Positions 33,052 to 40,782 of a stretch of DNA of 64,000 bases are shown here, in pieces (position 1 is the first letter of the stretch; the number at the start of each line of letters is the position of its first letter). A program made the position numbers and the translations under genes. Location: assembly GCF_900129245.1 (NCBI RefSeq), contig NZ_FQUT01000008.1, positions 1 through 64,000 on the forward strand. The letters are read 5' to 3'. Source of the DNA: Chryseobacterium arachidis (GTDB lineage: Bacteria > Bacteroidota > Bacteroidia > Flavobacteriales > Weeksellaceae). Under the pieces are notes generated by a model. That model searched no databases, had not been told where the DNA came from, and was given only the letters and a program-made list of their open reading frames with translations.

Positions 33052-34878
33052 CTATTTCCTGCTCACATCCGTTAAAGAATTCAGAAACGCAATAATCTGT
33101 TTAATTTCTGTCTGATTTAAATTCAGTTTATCCGGAGCTAAGGTTTGATTTTTTACTTTCAAGCCAAGACCTTCTCCTCCGCCTTCGTTATAAAAATCCA
33201 TCACTTCTTCTAATGTCCTGAAAGCTCCGTTGTGGAAATAAGGTTTTGTTAAGGCAATATTTCTTACCGTTACCGTTTTGAAAGAATTTTCATAAATCCA
33301 CGAATTTTCTTTTTTCACAGGGCTGTTTATCCTTCCTTTATCTGCATCCAATTCCATAGGCTTTTGGCTGATGGGTTTTGTTGTAATTCCTAAAACTTCA
33401 GATTCATTTTCATTAAAAAACGGTGGAACCAATCCTGAAAAGTTCGGGGCAAAATGGCAGGTAGCACAATTGGCTTTCCCCATAAATAAATTAAATCCTT
33501 TCTTCGCATCCGAAGAAATTTCTTTTTCATTTCTCATAAATTTATCAAAATCACTTTCGTAAGAATAGAGCGAGGCGACATAAGAACTTAAGGCTTTAGA
33601 AAAGTTTTCTTTGCTGATATTTCCCTCTTTAAAAGCAGTTTTAAATGCCTTTTTGTATTCAGGTTTTGTCTTTAATTTTTTGATGATGCTTTCATAACTT
33701 GTATTGAATTCATCTTCGTTGTAAATAACGTGTTCTGCCTGCTGTTCAAGATAAAAAGCTCTTAAATCATAGAAAAATCTTTTGGCAAAAACAGCATTAT
33801 ACAGAGACGGAGAATTTCTTAGCACGGTTTTCCCTTCAACATTGCTTTGAGATTTAGTTTTTAAATCAGTAAAAGCATTTTCGGGTAAATGACAGGTCGC
33901 ACAGCTCATTTTTCCGTTATCACTTAAATTCTGATCATAGAAAATCTCTTTTCCCAATTGTTTCAGGGCTGCATTGTCTTCCTCTTTCTTTAACAATGTA
34001 TAAAAATAAGGATTAAGAAAATCGCTACTGAAAAGGTTTTTATTATTGACATTCCAGCCTGAAAACTCTTTTAAATCATCACTCCTTCCATCCCAATTTC
34101 CAAATTCTTCATACAATGGCTGAATATATTTTTTGTAAAATTCTATCCTGTCAAATGTTTCAAAATCAGTATTTCTTGCCAAATAATCAATCCCTTCCGC
34201 TAAAATTTTATTTGCTTTCTCAACATTATAGTTTTTGAAGTAAGGATCATCATTAATATACCTTTTCATTCCTAAAAAAGCATGGCTTGCCTCATCAGAA
34301 ACATTTAAAGATCCGGGAGTATCAAAACCCGTCACACCCAAACTGTACATTCTAATCAGTTCGATTCTTAATGGCAGTGTTTTATTATTTCCTTTGCTTA
34401 AGCCATTTTTAACCGAGCTTAAATAAAAACTTGCAAAGCTGTTGTATAAAAAATCGGTAATTGTTTTGATCTCTTCCTTTTGTTCGGCTGCTTCGTCAGA
34501 AAATATCAGTTCATCCAAAACCTGTAACCCTTCCGGAGGAAGTGTGTATGCTGTTGTTCCGGCTGCTTCGATATGGAATAAAGGCGCTGCATTGAGGTGA
34601 GTTTTTGTAAATTCAGGATAATGATAGGCAACGTAAAATTCAATTTCCTTGAATGAATTTCTGGTTTCTTTTAATGATTTTTGCAGGTGTTCAAGAGAGA
34701 TTCTATCCTCAGAAAATTCGTAAGCATTGGATTTCAACCGGTCAAGTTTTGATTTAAAATCAGTTAATCCTTTATTGACAACAGAATTTTCGGTTTCAAC
34801 ACCTTTGTACGTCGGATTGAATGACATTATTGCAAAACCTATCAAAAGAATTACAATAAGTAACGGATAAGATCTCAT
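33052..34878 (-). CDS. Di-heme cytochrome c peroxidase/MauG-type protein with large N-terminal domain
   Basis: A 608-residue exported protein. An uncleaved or cleavable N-terminal hydrophobic segment (SYPLLIVILLIGFAIMSF) leads to an all-helical domain of about 250 residues containing FTKTHLNAAPLFHIEAAG and GKNNKTLPLR-like text. A CCP_MauG di-heme domain (about 290-600) has two CxxCH heme sites: CATCHLPENAFTD and CATCHFAPNFSG. Standard peroxidases of this family are about 330-350 residues, so the N-terminal domain is extra; its LNAAPL and IEAAG motifs faintly recall imelysin/EfeO-like proteins. It probably detoxifies peroxide or oxidises a partner in the periplasm. A TTG extension to 34893 adds only five residues. 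Confidence 0.85.
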   Translation of the reverse strand: MRSYPLLIVILLIGFAIMSFNPTYKGVETENSVVNKGLTDFKSKLDRLKSNAYEFSEDRISLEHLQKSLKETRNSFKEIEFYVAYHYPEFTKTHLNAAPLFHIEAAGTTAYTLPPEGLQVLDELIFSDEAAEQKEEIKTITDFLYNSFASFYLSSVKNGLSKGNNKTLPLRIELIRMYSLGVTGFDTPGSLNVSDEASHAFLGMKRYINDDPYFKNYNVEKANKILAEGIDYLARNTDFETFDRIEFYKKYIQPLYEEFGNWDGRSDDLKEFSGWNVNNKNLFSSDFLNPYFYTLLKKEEDNAALKQLGKEIFYDQNLSDNGKMSCATCHLPENAFTDLKTKSQSNVEGKTVLRNSPSLYNAVFAKRFFYDLRAFYLEQQAEHVIYNEDEFNTSYESIIKKLKTKPEYKKAFKTAFKEGNISKENFSKALSSYVASLYSYESDFDKFMRNEKEISSDAKKGFNLFMGKANCATCHFAPNFSGLVPPFFNENESEVLGITTKPISQKPMELDADKGRINSPVKKENSWIYENSFKTVTVRNIALTKPYFHNGAFRTLEEVMDFYNEGGGEGLGLKVKNQTLAPDKLNLNQTEIKQIIAFLNSLTDVSRK

Positions 34879-35118
34879 GAATTTTTTGCGCAAAACTATT
34901 GATAGCAGGCGGATTCAACGTTACCACAACTTTAAATTTGAATTAAATTATGTTTACATTTTATTTAAAGTATTTTTTATTAATTTTAAACCCCGAAAAT
35001 CAAATTCATTACTAGCAGCCGGCCGGTTTCCATATCGGATTACTTTAATAATGATGAAGGATATTTGGGGAGGAATTTTTAATATTGATGCAAATCCATC
35101 ATAAAATTTAATAATAGT

Positions 35119-35577
35119 ATGAAAATAAAAATACTGCTGGCTTTTGTGGCAAGTTCTTTTTCGCTGGCTGCTTTTGCACAGAAATCTGAAAGTGAAATGG
35201 CGGTGTACGCAGAGAAAAAAGGCAATGAATATTACCTGATACGCCTTCCGAAGGGAAAAAACATCCCAAACGTGTATGTATATTCCAACGGAGAAACAAA
35301 GCCTTATAAAAAATATGCAGAGCTGAAAGATGTTGTCATGGATTTTCCGAAGATGATGGAAACTAATAATTCTACCAAAGAAGAACTGGTTTCCGTCCTG
35401 AAAAAGGACGATCATTTCTACGAAATCACATCCCAAAGAAAAGATCCGAAAAATTTTGAAAAAACAACATTCACCGTTTACGAAGTCATGAACGGACAAA
35501 AGAGAATTGTAGACGATTACGATTCTATCTACGGCTTTATGGCCTCACCTTACAAAGAAGCCATTTTCATAAAATAA
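35119..35577 (+). CDS. Exported protein of unknown function
   Basis: A 152-residue protein with a clear signal peptide (KIKILLAFVASSFSLAAFAQ). The mature part is charged, with a possible beta-rich fold (NEYYLIRLPKGKNIPNVYVYSNGE and RIVDDYDSIYGFMASPYKEA). No motif recognised. The nucleoside phosphorylase gene begins 15 bp downstream, so the two are probably co-transcribed. Confidence 0.75.
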   Translation: MKIKILLAFVASSFSLAAFAQKSESEMAVYAEKKGNEYYLIRLPKGKNIPNVYVYSNGETKPYKKYAELKDVVMDFPKMMETNNSTKEELVSVLKKDDHFYEITSQRKDPKNFEKTTFTVYEVMNGQKRIVDDYDSIYGFMASPYKEAIFIK

Positions 35578-35592
35578 ATAAAAAAACATATT

Positions 35593-36447
35593 ATGCTTAA
35601 TAAACTTGCAGCGTCAGAACTTGTTCTGAACGAGGACGGAAGCGTTTACCACCTTAACCTTTTGCCTGAAGATATCGCAGAAAAGATCATCCTTGTTGGC
35701 GATCCCGACCGCGTTCCAAAGGTTTCTCAATATTTTGATAAAGTTGAAGTTAAAAAAAATAAAAGAGAGTTTTACACTCATACCGGAACTTTAAGGGGAG
35801 AAAGAATCACAGTAATGTCTACCGGAATCGGTACAGAAAACATTGATATCGTGATGAACGAGCTGGATGCTTTGGTAAATATTGATCTTAAAAATAAGGA
35901 GTTTAAAAAAGAACATTCGGCACTGCAATTATTCAGAATGGGAACCTGCGGAAGTGTAAACCCTGAAGTTCAGGTTGATAATATGCTGGTGACTCAGAAT
36001 GTAGTCGGTCTGGACGGATTGATGCATTTTTATCAGGATTATGATTTTGAAAACGAATTTTCGAAAAACTTTTTAGAGAAATTTCCATATGCGAAAATAA
36101 AACCGATGTTGTATTTTGCAGATTGGGCGGAAGAATTGGGAGAATTGTACAAAGACGCAAAATATCACGGAAATACGGCAACTTTCCCGGGATTTTACGC
36201 TCCACAAGGAAGACAGCTTCGTTTAAAGGCAGTTGATGACAAGTTTCTGGAAACGCTAAATGATCTTGGAGTCACCAATTTTGAGATGGAAACCTCTGCG
36301 ATTTATGCTTTATCTAAACTTTTAGGCCATAAAGCTATTACTGTAAACAACGTTATTGCCAACAGAAGACGTGGAGAATTTTCTTCAGACCATCACGCTT
36401 CCGAAAAAAGCCTTATTACATGGGTTTTGGATAGGATTATTCAGTAA
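35593..36447 (+). CDS. Nucleoside phosphorylase, uridine-phosphorylase-like
   Basis: A 284-residue NP-I family enzyme that cleaves nucleosides with phosphate to a base plus ribose-1-phosphate. The phosphate-binding loop is VGDPDRVPKVSQYF, followed by TGIGTENIDIVMNELDAL, the MGTCGSV loop, and ETSAIYALSKLLGHKA near the C-terminus. The sequence fits the bacterial uridine phosphorylase-type branch, but purine nucleosides cannot be excluded. It ends at a strong terminator and lies in an apparent operon with the upstream exported protein. Confidence 0.9.
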   Translation: MLNKLAASELVLNEDGSVYHLNLLPEDIAEKIILVGDPDRVPKVSQYFDKVEVKKNKREFYTHTGTLRGERITVMSTGIGTENIDIVMNELDALVNIDLKNKEFKKEHSALQLFRMGTCGSVNPEVQVDNMLVTQNVVGLDGLMHFYQDYDFENEFSKNFLEKFPYAKIKPMLYFADWAEELGELYKDAKYHGNTATFPGFYAPQGRQLRLKAVDDKFLETLNDLGVTNFEMETSAIYALSKLLGHKAITVNNVIANRRRGEFSSDHHASEKSLITWVLDRIIQ

Positions 36448-36471
36448 AGATGCTTAAATAAATTATAAAAT

Positions 36472-36499
36472 AAAAGGATTTCATGACTGAAATCCTTTT
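36472..36499 (+). terminator. Terminator of the nucleoside phosphorylase gene
   Basis: A perfect 12-bp stem AAAAGGATTTCA (36472-36483) / complement (36488-36499), loop TGAC, followed by T. Confidence 0.9.
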
Positions 36500-36563
36500 T
36501 TATAAACCATTAAAGAAAAACTTCATAAGACATGAAAACTTATTTGAAGTTATATATTGTTTG

Positions 36564-37928
36564 TTAAAATTCATTAACTGTAACATAAAAATGAGATGAG
36601 TTCAAACTCTCCGGGGTTCCTGAAATATTAGTTAAATTAATTGTAATATTTGAGGTTGACGTCATCCTTGGATTGGAAATTGAAAATGTAGAATTGCCTG
36701 CAAAATCTCCTGCTGGGGTAACAACAATCGTTGCTTTTGTGGAACCCGGAATCAATGCTGCGGGAATCGCAATATCCATTGTCGCAGATTTTCCTGAAGG
36801 CAGGTTATTGATCGTAACATTCGGCCATACCTCAAAACTTATCTGATTTTTATTTACTGTTCCTCTGCTTCCCAGCTTATACTGTCCGCTTACATCCAAT
36901 TTTGCAGTATTATTTGGGGTACTTGTACCTATTCCCACACTTGCGTTATTATCTCCTAAAACAATGGCATTAGGTTGTGAAGTTGAAGCATTATAACCAA
37001 TGGCTGTGGAGTTCTGTCCTGTTGCCACTGCTCCTGATCCCAACGCCGTTGAGTTTTCATTATTCGTCTGTGTATTGTATCCTAAAGCCGTTTCGCTGTT
37101 AGCATTTGTTTTGGCATTGTATCCAAGAGCAATCGACTGGAAGCCTCCTGCCTGAGAATTGTTTCCAATTGCTGTAGACTCGTTTTTCGTTGTTTTGGCA
37201 TTGTAACCAATTGCCGTAGACTGAAATCCTGATGCCGTAGAATTGTTACCAACTGCCGTAGCTTCGTTTACCGTAACTTTGGCATTAAAACCAACCGCCG
37301 TTGCCTTGAAACCAGAAATACTGGTATTTTCACCAACAGCCACCGACTGGTTTTGTGTAACATTAGAATTTATACCAATAGCAATTCCCTGATAAGCCGT
37401 ACTTGAAGTCCCCAAAGCAATACCGTTCTGAGAAGCATTTGCCCCTACCCCAAAACTTATGGAGTTATATACGCCTAATCGGCCCATCACATTAGAATTT
37501 ACCTTAAAAACCAAATCATCCAGAGTATTGGTACCTAATGCTAATGTAGTATTGTTAGCAGCATAGGTTCCGCTGTTTGTTCCTGATAAATTCCATCCTG
37601 AAGCATTCGGATTTATTGCGGCTCCGGAACCCGAAGAAACGATATTCCATTTTGAGTTATTCCAGTAATAAAACCCTGTTTCTGTTAAGCCTCCTGTTCC
37701 GTTGTTCCAAACGATCAATCCGGTAGATGGTGACGGAACTGTAATATTGTCGGTTAATGATTTTAACGAAATGCTTGGTAAAAGCACCCCTTTATTTTTA
37801 GAATTTACTTCCAGCATTGCAGAAGAATCGGGATTTGGAGTTCCTATCCCTACTTGTGAATAAGCAAAATTAAAATTAATAAATAATAAAGCTGTAATTA
37901 CTAATTGACGTTTCGTTTTTTTCTGCAT
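36564..37928 (-). CDS. Secreted protein with YadA-type head repeats
   Basis: A 454-residue protein. A signal peptide (ALLFINFNFAYSQ) leads to the bacteroidete surface-protein opening VGIGTPNPDSSAMLEVNSKNKGVLLPSI. Residues about 160-335 contain roughly a dozen 14-residue hexapeptide-rich repeats of the form xAIGxNAxxxxxxSTAxG (for example ATAVGFNAKVTVNEATAVGNN and STAIGYNAKTTKNESTAIGNN), the left-handed roll pattern of YadA/Hia heads. A second VGIGTSTPNNTAKLDVSGQYK block (about 340-360) starts a C-terminal beta domain. There is no YadA membrane anchor and no T9SS tail, so how it is held at the surface is unclear. Promoter TTG-N17-TATATTTG lies upstream. Confidence 0.85.
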   Translation of the reverse strand: MQKKTKRQLVITALLFINFNFAYSQVGIGTPNPDSSAMLEVNSKNKGVLLPSISLKSLTDNITVPSPSTGLIVWNNGTGGLTETGFYYWNNSKWNIVSSGSGAAINPNASGWNLSGTNSGTYAANNTTLALGTNTLDDLVFKVNSNVMGRLGVYNSISFGVGANASQNGIALGTSSTAYQGIAIGINSNVTQNQSVAVGENTSISGFKATAVGFNAKVTVNEATAVGNNSTASGFQSTAIGYNAKTTKNESTAIGNNSQAGGFQSIALGYNAKTNANSETALGYNTQTNNENSTALGSGAVATGQNSTAIGYNASTSQPNAIVLGDNNASVGIGTSTPNNTAKLDVSGQYKLGSRGTVNKNQISFEVWPNVTINNLPSGKSATMDIAIPAALIPGSTKATIVVTPAGDFAGNSTFSISNPRMTSTSNITINLTNISGTPESLNSSHFYVTVNEF

Positions 37929-37962
37929 ACCTGAATTATTAAATGGTTAATAGTTTCTGTTG

Positions 37963-37990
37963 CAAATATATAAAATTTATAATAAATCAA
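37963..37990 (-). promoter_or_regulatory. Promoter of the YadA-head-like gene
   Basis: Minus-strand TTG (37988-37990), 17 bp spacer, TATATTTG (37963-37970): both elements match the bacteroidete consensus. The box lies 34 bases before the ATG. Confidence 0.7.
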
Positions 37991-38406
37991 CCATTTTTTT
38001 ATAAATTTCATAATTTAACACAGAATAGTGAATAAAACAATAAAAAATATCTATTTAATCACTGTTTAATGAAGCTCAATATAGAATTAATTCTATACCA
38101 AAACAGGGTTAAAACTGCTTAAAACCCACATATTAAGTCTTCATGAAGTGTATTAAAATTTTACTTTTATCAATGAAAATCACTAAAAATTGAATAAAAT
38201 ATAATTTATCACTACTTGTTGAACATATTATTATGTTAAATCCCTGGATTTTAACACCTTTCAAGATCGAAAAAATCGCGAGGCAATAGAAAATTCTTAT
38301 GATGGTAATGAACTATAAAGTTGGAATTATTTTAATATTATACTCTTACTGTAAAAATCCATGCAATGAAAAGTTTTATGAAAAGTTTAACAATGAGCGG
38401 AAATTT

Positions 38407-38423
38407 TAGGAATGGTTCTTGTT
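38407..38423 (+). promoter_or_regulatory. Candidate sigma-54 promoter of the helical stress-type gene
   Basis: TAGGAATGGTTCTTGTT resembles the sigma-54 consensus TTGGCACGnnnnTTGCW: GG (38409-38410) is spaced 10 nt from a GT (38421-38422) in place of the canonical GC. It lies 36 bases before the ATG, a sensible distance for a start site near 38434. Function is inferred. Confidence 0.4.
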
Positions 38424-38459
38424 TAAATCATTACAACGAACACTATAAATATTAAAATT

Positions 38460-38759
38460 ATGAACAATTCAGAGTACAACAAAGCGGAAAATGCAGTAAA
38501 CAAGACGGAAAACTCTTTAAAAAATGCAGCAGATAGTACGAAATGGAAAATCGAAGAACTGGCAGACAGAGCCAAAGACTATATCAATGAAAAAAGAGCC
38601 AATGATGAGGAAGCACAGCAGGAAGATTGGTTCGACAGAGTGAAAAATAATGTTTCCGATGCATGGGATGATATTAAAGATAAAGCAAATGATGCGTGGG
38701 AAAAAACCAAAGATGCGGCAGAAGATGCAAAAGCAGAATGGAACAAGAAAACCAATTAA
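38460..38759 (+). CDS. Amphipathic helical protein, stress-type (YtxH/LEA-like)
   Basis: A 99-residue, highly charged, all-helical protein with no signal peptide. It contains 11-residue-like amphipathic periodicity and Trp/Asp-rich repeats (SDAWDDIKDKANDAWEKTKDAAEDAKAEW). Such proteins are grouped with LEA-like or YtxH-type general-stress proteins; a specific family cannot be fixed. A candidate sigma-54 promoter upstream and a terminator downstream suggest a monocistronic stress gene. Confidence 0.75.
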   Translation: MNNSEYNKAENAVNKTENSLKNAADSTKWKIEELADRAKDYINEKRANDEEAQQEDWFDRVKNNVSDAWDDIKDKANDAWEKTKDAAEDAKAEWNKKTN

Positions 38760-38786
38760 AATTTCAGTTATATAAATATTTTCAAG

Positions 38787-38819
38787 AAAACGGAGTCTTT
38801 TTACGTAAGGCTCCGTTTT
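38787..38819 (+). terminator. Terminator of the helical stress-type gene
   Basis: A 13-bp stem with one mismatch (38787-38799 / 38807-38819), followed by T. Confidence 0.85.
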
Positions 38820-38846
38820 TTATTATGTTATCAACACAAATATTCC

Positions 38847-38854
38847 TACATTTG
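38847..38854 (+). promoter_or_regulatory. -7 promoter element of fabI
   Basis: TACATTTG, an exact TAnnTTTG match, 25 bases before the fabI ATG and after the upstream terminator. Confidence 0.55.
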
Positions 38855-38879
38855 TACTATTAATAAACATTAAAAAATT

Positions 38880-39689
38880 ATGTCATACGGTTTACTTAAA
38901 GGCAAAAAGGGAATTATTTTTGGAGCCCTTAATGAACAATCAATCGCATGGAAAGTTGCAGAAAGATGTCATGAAGAAGGTGCTGAATTTATTTTGTCTA
39001 ATGCTCCTATTGCTTTGAGAATGGGAGAACTTAACGGTTTAGCAGAAAAAACAGGTTCTGAAGTTATTGGTGCAGACGCTACCTCTATCGAGGATCTTGA
39101 AAAGCTTTTTGATGCTGCAGTTGCCAAATTTGGTAAAATCGATTTTATCCTTCACTCTATCGGTATGTCTATCAACGTTAGAAAAGGAAAACATTATACA
39201 GAAATGAACTACGACTGGTTGGAGAAAGGTTGGGATATCTCAGCAGTTTCTTTCCATAAAGTAATGAGAGTGGCTTGGGAAAAAGACTGTATGAATGAAT
39301 GGGGAAGTATCTTAGCGCTTACTTATATTGCTGCACAAAGAACATTCCCGGATTACAATGACATGTCTGACAACAAAGCGTATTTGGAAAGTATTGCAAG
39401 AACTTTCGGAAACTATTGGGGTGAGAGAAAGGTACGTGTAAACACGGTTTCTCAGTCTCCTACAATGACTACTGCTGGCAGCGGTGTGAAAGGTTTCGGA
39501 GGTTTCCTTGGATATGCAGAAGATATGTCTCCACTAGGAAACGCTACCGCTCTTGAATGTGCAGATTACTGTGTAACATTATTCTCTGATCTTACAAAGA
39601 AAGTAACAATGCAGAATCTTTTCCATGACGGTGGGTTCAGCAGCTCTGGGGTTACTCAGAGAGTTATCAGCAAGTATGATGCTGAATAA
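38880..39689 (+). CDS. fabI: Enoyl-ACP reductase FabI
   Basis: A 269-residue SDR-family enzyme that catalyses the last step of each fatty acid elongation cycle with NADH. The dinucleotide region GAxNxxSIAW is seen as FGALNEQSIAWKVA. The active-site Tyr and Lys lie in FPDYNDMSDNKAYLES (Tyr-x6-Lys pattern), and HSIGMS follows the cofactor strand. VNTVSQSPTMTTAGSGVKGF corresponds to the mobile substrate loop. The length matches the family. A promoter box and a terminator define a single-gene unit; together with the desaturase at 18126 it belongs to fatty acid supply. Confidence 0.95.
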   Translation: MSYGLLKGKKGIIFGALNEQSIAWKVAERCHEEGAEFILSNAPIALRMGELNGLAEKTGSEVIGADATSIEDLEKLFDAAVAKFGKIDFILHSIGMSINVRKGKHYTEMNYDWLEKGWDISAVSFHKVMRVAWEKDCMNEWGSILALTYIAAQRTFPDYNDMSDNKAYLESIARTFGNYWGERKVRVNTVSQSPTMTTAGSGVKGFGGFLGYAEDMSPLGNATALECADYCVTLFSDLTKKVTMQNLFHDGGFSSSGVTQRVISKYDAE

Positions 39690-39716
39690 TTTTTAAAAAT
39701 AATATTAAATATATCA

Positions 39717-39742
39717 ACCAAAGTGAATTTTTGCTTTGGTTT
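39717..39742 (+). terminator. Terminator of fabI
   Basis: Stem AACCAAAG (39717-39724) / CTTTGGTT (39735-39742) followed by TTTTTT. Confidence 0.85.
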
Positions 39743-39774
39743 TTTTATTGTTTCTTTAGAAAAATTATTTCATA

Positions 39775-40233
39775 ATGTTAAAAAACTTAATAACTCTGTT
39801 CACCGTATCAGTATTCTTTAGCTGTCAAAAGGATCATACGACAATTAATAAAAGAAAGCCTGACACTTTAAAATCTTATCCCACAGAAAAACAGATTACT
39901 AAAAAATATACTGATCCCAAAAAGTCAGATCCTTATCGATGTACTATTGATAATGCTTTACAAACTATTATTAAATTACCTGAAGTACAGAAAGAGTCTG
40001 CTTTTGTAGATTCAATTTCTGCAGGTAAAAAAGCACTGTCTTTCATGCTGGACAGCTTAGACATGGGAAGTAAACCTTTCTATATGGTAAAAACAGGATT
40101 TAATGGTGAAATGCGCTGGGAAACATACACAACCTTTTACATTGATAAAAACAATTGCAAAACAATATTTGTAGATGAGGTCGTGTCGGGTGATATACTT
40201 TCCTTAGAAGATTGGAGAAAGAGTCAGAAATAA
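39775..40233 (+). CDS. Short lipoprotein of unknown function
   Basis: A 152-residue protein with a lipobox (TLFTVSVFFSC, Cys17 acylated) followed by a polar Lys/Thr-rich linker (QKDHTTINKRKPDTLKSYP). The remaining ~100 residues have an alpha/beta look (FMLDSLDMGSKPFYMVKTGF, WETYTTFYIDKNN). No family recognised. It is followed 17 bp later by a second lipoprotein gene with unrelated sequence; the two are probably co-transcribed. Confidence 0.75.
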   Translation: MLKNLITLFTVSVFFSCQKDHTTINKRKPDTLKSYPTEKQITKKYTDPKKSDPYRCTIDNALQTIIKLPEVQKESAFVDSISAGKKALSFMLDSLDMGSKPFYMVKTGFNGEMRWETYTTFYIDKNNCKTIFVDEVVSGDILSLEDWRKSQK

Positions 40234-40250
40234 TTAATATTAATTTTGGT

Positions 40251-40706
40251 ATGAAAAATCTGTTTATATTATTTGTTATGGTAAGTTTATATTCCTGTAA
40301 ACAAGAAAACACAAATAAAAGAAGCTATGAAGCAGTTTCTAAAAATGATATTGTAATTCCTCAGAAAGATTCATTACATAAAGTTTCAACCGCTGTTATT
40401 CAAGAAATAGCTCAGGAAAACTGTTACGATTATTTAACCGAACTGGTAAGAAGCAGTGACTTCCCTTTTTCAGAATGGAAAATAGAGAGAAATAAAGTTA
40501 ATTTGTTAATTGACAATCAAGAGGCTGACAGTATTTCATGCAGGTTGTTTTATGACACAGAAGGTAGCGGAACGATCGGCTGGATAAAATACAATACGAA
40601 AGACGGCATATTAATGAATACTTCTGCTAATTTAGAAAATCCGGTTACATTACAATATGATTCAAAATGGAAGGCTTTATTTGACCAATGCTCTTCAAAG
40701 AAATAA
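40251..40706 (+). CDS. Short lipoprotein of unknown function
   Basis: A 151-residue protein beginning MKNLFILFVMVSLYSCKQE, a lipoprotein signal with acylated Cys16. A TTG-initiated reading from 40212 would add a non-signal extension, so the ATG at 40251 is chosen. The mature part contains GSGTIGWIKYNTKDGIL and ends with polar KALFDQCSSKK. It has a second Cys in ENCYDY and one in DQCSS, possibly a disulfide. Second gene of a lipoprotein pair; no function assigned. Confidence 0.75.
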   Translation: MKNLFILFVMVSLYSCKQENTNKRSYEAVSKNDIVIPQKDSLHKVSTAVIQEIAQENCYDYLTELVRSSDFPFSEWKIERNKVNLLIDNQEADSISCRLFYDTEGSGTIGWIKYNTKDGILMNTSANLENPVTLQYDSKWKALFDQCSSKK

Positions 40707-40725
40707 TATAAGGCTAATATAATGG

Positions 40726-40754
40726 GTTCGGCGGAGCCTTTGGCTCCGCCGAAC
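40726..40754. repeat. GC-rich perfect hairpin between convergent genes
   Basis: Perfect 13-nt arms GTTCGGCGGAGCC (40726-40738) and GGCTCCGCCGAAC (40742-40754) with loop TTT, between the convergent lipoprotein gene and the GH30 gene. It has the same design as 3984-4030 but no T-run typical of a terminator. Confidence 0.8.
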
Positions 40755-40782
40755 TTAAATAATAAAAATGTTAATATGAAGT

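Larger units (their letters stand above)
37929..38459. other. Long AT-rich intergenic region between divergent genes
   Basis: A 531-bp gap. It holds the promoter of the YadA-head-like gene at its left end and a candidate sigma-54 promoter at its right end. Between about 37991 and 38400 I see no gene, hairpin or RNA that I can support. Confidence 0.6.

Noticed and set aside
37991..38400. Non-coding RNA in the long gap
   Set aside because: No convincing promoter-hairpin-T-run combination could be seen.
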